Assembly: GCA_964387965.1 (NCBI GenBank)
Contig: CAYLXO010000025.1
Coordinates: 1-8,137, forward strand
Direction: 5' to 3'
Length of the DNA: 8,137 nucleotides
From: CAITQP01 sp964387965
GTDB lineage: Bacteria > Patescibacteriota > Minisyncoccia > Phycocordibacterales > UBA9973
Shown: in pieces, positions 6,445 to 8,137 of the stretch
Layout of the letters: each line of letters begins with the position of its first letter
Numbering within the stretch: position 1 is the stretch's first letter
Translations under genes and position numbers: made by a program
The notes under the pieces: generated by a model
Database searches by the model: none
What the model was told of the DNA's origin: nothing
Seen by the model: the letters and a program-made list of their open reading frames with translations, nothing else

Positions 6445-6894
6445 TTATCTATTTTTTATTAAATGTCTAGCTTCTTTGATTCTTTTACTTACAACTCTAT
6501 TCTTTCTTCCATTTCCTCTATTTAAACCAGAATAGGTAGCAGTTAATGAATCACAATTTGGGCAAATTAAGCGAAGATTACTTTCTACATTATTTTTCCA
6601 GTTACCATCAATATGATCAGCGACAAGTGGAACTTTTCCTGTTACTTTATTAACTTCTGCCCAACCACACAAACAACATTTATCATCAAATTTTTCCCTC
6701 AAATATATTTTAATACTCGTAGAAACAATTCCTGTATTTTGTAAGCCGTGAATCTTGCCTTCTTTCCATTTTTTAATAAAAATTGAACGTTGATATTGAA
6801 GCTGGCATGCATTACTACAGTATTTATAGCCAAAGCGTGCTGTTTCTTTATGGCAATTTAAACACAACATACGAGGTCTTTTAGGATTAGGCAT
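6445..6894 (-). CDS. Free-standing HNH endonuclease with N-terminal zinc finger
   Basis: The 149-residue basic protein combines an N-terminal zinc-finger-like knot (C11, C14, C26, C30) with a C-terminal HNH nuclease domain. The latter has C73/C74-L-C76, the catalytic DHIDG (D93-H94), the central Asn near 102-106, and the second zinc ribbon C111-P-N-C114 in LRLICPNCDSLTATYSGLN. The position usually held by the last His is Asp115, seen from memory in some phage HNH proteins. Such proteins are mostly phage-borne or homing nucleases that nick or cut DNA; the target cannot be read from sequence. It lies between two tRNA-Thr genes, 4 nt from the downstream one. TATAAT ends six bases before the ATG, suggesting a leaderless message, and a 12-bp inverted repeat overlaps the promoter. 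No methyltransferase partner is present. Confidence 0.88.
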   Translation of the reverse strand: MPNPKRPRMLCLNCHKETARFGYKYCSNACQLQYQRSIFIKKWKEGKIHGLQNTGIVSTSIKIYLREKFDDKCCLCGWAEVNKVTGKVPLVADHIDGNWKNNVESNLRLICPNCDSLTATYSGLNRGNGRKNRVVSKRIKEARHLIKNR

Positions 6895-6900
6895 GCTTAC

Positions 6901-6906
6901 ATTATA
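6901..6906 (-). promoter_or_regulatory. Consensus -10 box for the HNH gene
   Basis: Perfect TATAAT on the minus strand, with GTAAGC (6 nt) before the ATG at 6894, so +1 would fall on the start codon. A weak -35 (TTTAAA, about 16 nt upstream) lies inside the loop of the adjacent inverted repeat. There is no Shine-Dalgarno. Confidence 0.6.
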
Positions 6907-6908
6907 TT

Positions 6909-6948
6909 AAAATACAACCACTTTTAAAAGTAACAATGGTTGTATTTT
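6909..6948. repeat. 12-bp inverted repeat between tRNA-Thr(GGT) and the HNH promoter
   Basis: AAAATACAACCA (6909-6920) and TGGTTGTATTTT (6937-6948) are perfect complements with a 16-nt loop that itself contains the palindrome CTTTTAAAAG. On the minus strand the 3' arm ends in TTTT two bases before TATAAT. It could terminate the tRNA transcript, act as an operator over the -35 region of the HNH gene, or do both. Confidence 0.7.
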
Positions 6949-6961
6949 GATGTAATCTTAC

Positions 6962-7036
6962 TGGAGCCGTCAATGAGGATTGAACTCATGGTCTCTGTCT
7001 TACCAAGACAGTGCTTTACCACTAAGCTATGACGGC
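6962..7036 (-). tRNA. tRNA-Thr (anticodon GGT)
   Basis: Full cloverleaf on the minus strand. The acceptor pairs GCCGTCA with TGACGGC, the D-arm is GCTT/AAGC, the anticodon arm is CTGTC/GACAG with loop TTGGTAA (anticodon GGT, reads ACC and ACU), and the T-arm is ATGAG-TTCAATC-CTCAT. The discriminator is T and an encoded CCA follows (6964-6962). It is the only one of the four tRNAs here with CCA in the DNA. Confidence 0.96.
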
Positions 7037-7045
7037 AATATAGGC

Positions 7046-7083
7046 CCAAATTCTTAATTAATAATTATCAATTAAGAATTTGG
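7046..7083. repeat. 14-bp A+T-rich palindrome upstream of tRNA-Thr(GGT)
   Basis: CCAAATTCTTAATT (7046-7059) pairs perfectly with AATTAAGAATTTGG (7070-7083) around a 10-nt, mostly self-complementary spacer. The word TTCTTAATT also appears in the left repeat copy near 6335. It has no U-tract on either strand, so it is not a classical terminator; it could be a cruciform, a protein site or part of a repeat family. Confidence 0.65.
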
Positions 7084-7098
7084 TTCATTATTGATCCT

Positions 7099-7122
7099 TA
7101 ATTATTCATTATTAATTGCAAA
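7099..7122. repeat. A+T-rich direct repeat, right copy
   Basis: TAATTATTCATTATTAATT followed by GCAAA matches the copy at 6318 with one mismatch and a 7-nt deletion. Together they bracket about 780 bp holding the two tRNA-Thr genes and the HNH gene. Confidence 0.5.
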
Positions 7123-7155
7123 GCTTACTTTTCTAACGCCGATGATACTAAAATT

Positions 7156-7731
7156 TCAGTCATTTTTCAAACGACCTACTGCAATAAACATGACAACAAT
7201 AAAAGCAGCGATTGTTAAAAATACAGGAAATACTGCTACACCATAACTCCACTGTCGGATAGCTAAGATAGAAAGTGAATTTCCTAATGCAAAAAATATC
7301 CAAGTGTACATATTTTCTGAATATGGATCAAGATATACCTGTCTAATAGTTGGTAGATGTGCGACAAGATCTCCCAGTAAATTAATAGTCAAAGCTACTG
7401 TAGCATCGTGAAAAATTACATAAATAACAATCGCCGACAAGCTCGTATACAAACAAGTGTAATCAAAACGTGATTGAACACTCTTAAAATATTTTAGTGA
7501 AAGTAAAACAACTAAAGTAGGGCCAATAAAATTCAGTATTGCTAAAGGTAGAGTATCTGTAGCGCCAACGCCGGTATATGTAATAAGTGTTATAAGTCCG
7601 ATAATTGACCACGGTAACCAACTAAAAGGATGTGGTCGATTTTTTCCTTTTATTAGTCCCTGTATGTATGGGATATATCCAATTGAAGCTACGACTGGTG
7701 ATAAAATTCCTAAAATTTCGTAAACTGACAT
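7156..7731 (-). CDS. Seven-helix membrane protein with two PQ-loop-like repeats (SWEET-like)
   Basis: This 191-residue integral membrane protein has about seven predicted helices (roughly 5-24, 38-57, 60-80, 90-108, 111-128, 144-160, 164-186). The first and fifth helices end in matching motifs: IPYI with P21 and LPTI with P127. Each is followed exactly 17 residues later by a Trp (W38, W144) preceded by F-S or Y-T. That duplicated pattern gives a 3+1+3 layout, as in SWEET sugar transporters and other PQ-loop proteins (families moving sugars, amino acids or other small molecules). The substrate is unknown, and the canonical PQ pair is replaced by PY and PT. The gene ends in TGA. An extended -10 box, TGTTAAAAT, ends six bases before the ATG. 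It has its own promoter and sits between tRNA genes. The repeat assignment is an inference from spacing. Confidence 0.75.
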   Translation of the reverse strand: MSVYEILGILSPVVASIGYIPYIQGLIKGKNRPHPFSWLPWSIIGLITLITYTGVGATDTLPLAILNFIGPTLVVLLSLKYFKSVQSRFDYTCLYTSLSAIVIYVIFHDATVALTINLLGDLVAHLPTIRQVYLDPYSENMYTWIFFALGNSLSILAIRQWSYGVAVFPVFLTIAAFIVVMFIAVGRLKND

Positions 7732-7737
7732 TCATGA

Positions 7738-7746
7738 ATTTTAACA
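7738..7746 (-). promoter_or_regulatory. Extended -10 promoter for the membrane protein gene
   Basis: On the minus strand TGT-TAAAAT (one mismatch from TATAAT) ends six bases (TCATGA) before the ATG at 7731. Transcription would therefore start at the codon, with no room for a Shine-Dalgarno. The -35 region falls next to or inside the structured element at 7757. Confidence 0.5.
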
Positions 7747-7756
7747 TATATTAGAT

Positions 7757-7861
7757 GGGACTTGGTCAGGAATAGTTTTGTTTATTAAAACAAAACTTTC
7801 ACGACCCTGTCTCGGCAACGCCCGATTACGGACGGCTTCGCGCCTCTGGCTTTCAAGTCCC
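7757..7861 (-). other. Second structured, G+C-rich element upstream of the membrane gene
   Basis: GGGACTTG (7757-7764) and CAAGTCCC (7854-7861) are perfect complements closing a 105-nt region. Inside is a 10-bp hairpin AGTTTTGTTT/AAACAAAACT (7774-7783/7788-7797, loop ATTA) and several short G+C stems such as GGC/GCC (7834-7836/7842-7844). Possible pairs GGTC/GACC extend the hairpin base. The inner part is much richer in G+C than the adjoining genes. I see no gene in it. The closing-arm sequence also matches the T-arm of the nearby tRNA-Asp, so a decayed tRNA-derived origin is possible. Confidence 0.45.
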
Positions 7862-7872
7862 GCGCCTGCGGT

Positions 7873-7919
7873 AAAACAGTAAGGCCCCAAACATTTTCAT
7901 GTTGGGGCCAAACTGTTTT
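7873..7919 (-). terminator. Strong terminator after tRNA-Asp
   Basis: On the minus strand GGCCCCAA-CAT-GAAA-ATG-T-TTGGGGCC forms an 8+3-bp stem with one bulged base and a GNRA-type GAAA loop (arms 7883-7894/7899-7909). An outer 8-bp stem AAAACAGT/ACTGTTTT (7873-7880/7912-7919) encloses it. It begins four bases after the tRNA-Asp discriminator and ends in TTACTGTTTT, fitting termination of the tRNA-Met/tRNA-Asp transcript. Confidence 0.8.
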
Positions 7920-7922
7920 ATG

Positions 7923-7996
7923 CGCAGTCGACGGGACTTGAACCCGCAACCTCTCGCGTGACAGGCGAGTGCTCTAACCAGTTGAGCTACGACTGC
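7923..7996 (-). tRNA. tRNA-Asp (anticodon GTC)
   Basis: Full cloverleaf on the minus strand. The acceptor pairs GCAGTCG with CGACTGC, the D-arm is GCTC/GAGC, the anticodon arm is CTCGC/GCGAG with loop CTGTCAC (anticodon GTC), and the T-arm is GCGGG-TTCAAGT-CCCGT. The discriminator is G73, as expected for Asp. The next bases are CAT, so CCA is not encoded. It lies about 80 nt downstream of the CAT-anticodon tRNA and just before a strong terminator. Confidence 0.96.
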
Positions 7997-8075
7997 ATGT
8001 ACCAAGGGACAAGTAAGCTTGTATTGGTCATACTATTCCGCAATCATCCTGCAAGCAGTTATCCACGTAATAGTG

Positions 8076-8137
8076 TGTCGATGGGAGGGAACGATCCTCC
8101 GACCTTAGCTTTATGAGTGCTACGCTCTAACCAACTG
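8076..8137 (-). tRNA. tRNA with CAT anticodon (probably elongator Met), 5' part outside the window
   Basis: The minus strand enters the window inside the D-loop (CAGTTGGTTAGAGC). It continues with anticodon arm TAGCA-CTCATAA-AGCTA (anticodon CAT), variable loop AGGTC, T-arm GGAGG-ATCGTTC-CCTCC and 3' acceptor CATCGAC with discriminator A. The anticodon stem lacks the three G-C pairs of initiator tRNA, so it is elongator Met, or Ile with a lysidine-modified CAT. Two oddities: an A31-A39 mismatch, and A54/T58 in place of the near-universal T54/A58. CCA is not encoded. Confidence 0.85.

Noticed and set aside
6445..6894. Restriction-modification or anti-phage system around the HNH gene
   Set aside because: No methyltransferase, helicase or toxin-antitoxin partner lies beside it; only tRNA genes, an acetyltransferase and a membrane protein.
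6300..7160. CRISPR array in the A+T-rich repeats
   Set aside because: Only two imperfect copies about 780 bp apart with genes between them; no regular spacers.
8059..8067. DnaA-box-like TTATCCACG between two tRNA genes
   Set aside because: A single 8-of-9 match with no second box, no A+T unwinding region and no dnaA or dnaN nearby; expected by chance.

Overview
The window looks like a piece of a small-genome bacterium, most likely from the Candidate Phyla Radiation (Patescibacteria/Parcubacteria type). Support for this: genes are tightly packed; no gene start has a convincing Shine-Dalgarno site; several starts sit directly behind a -10 box, as in leaderless transcription; release factor 2 has a shortened N-terminal domain and no programmed frameshift; most tRNA genes lack an encoded CCA; and the CTP synthase is intact but divergent. 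UGA is read as stop: RF2 is present and one gene ends in TGA. This argues against the UGA-recoding lineages. The lineage is inferred from these traits and not proven.

Layout. Positions 1-219 hold a palindrome-rich structured element followed by an extended -10 promoter. The only plus-strand gene, a LOG-family phosphoribohydrolase (220-945), follows. It converges on the minus-strand genes at an 18-bp hairpin terminator that fills the gap between the two stop codons. Reading right to left on the minus strand, the core block is prfB, ftsE, ftsX and pyrG (5173 down to 984), with gaps of only 7, 13 and 21 nt. This couples translation termination, the FtsEX divisome/peptidoglycan-hydrolase regulator and pyrimidine nucleotide synthesis. 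A strong terminator separates prfB from an unrecognised 145-residue gene and a GNAT acetyltransferase.

Positions about 6300-7750 look more A+T-rich and accessory. A free-standing HNH nuclease lies between two threonine tRNA genes (anticodons GGT and CGT), and the unit is bracketed by short A+T-rich direct repeats. Upstream is a seven-helix membrane protein with two PQ-loop-like halves (SWEET-like architecture). The right edge carries a second G+C-rich foldable element, a strong terminator, tRNA-Asp(GTC) and a truncated CAT-anticodon tRNA with an unusual T-loop.

The most interesting themes are the consistent placement of -10 boxes 6-7 nt before start codons, the two structured elements placed just upstream of such promoters, and the tRNA-Thr/HNH/tRNA-Thr unit. 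No intergenic gap exceeds about 220 nt.
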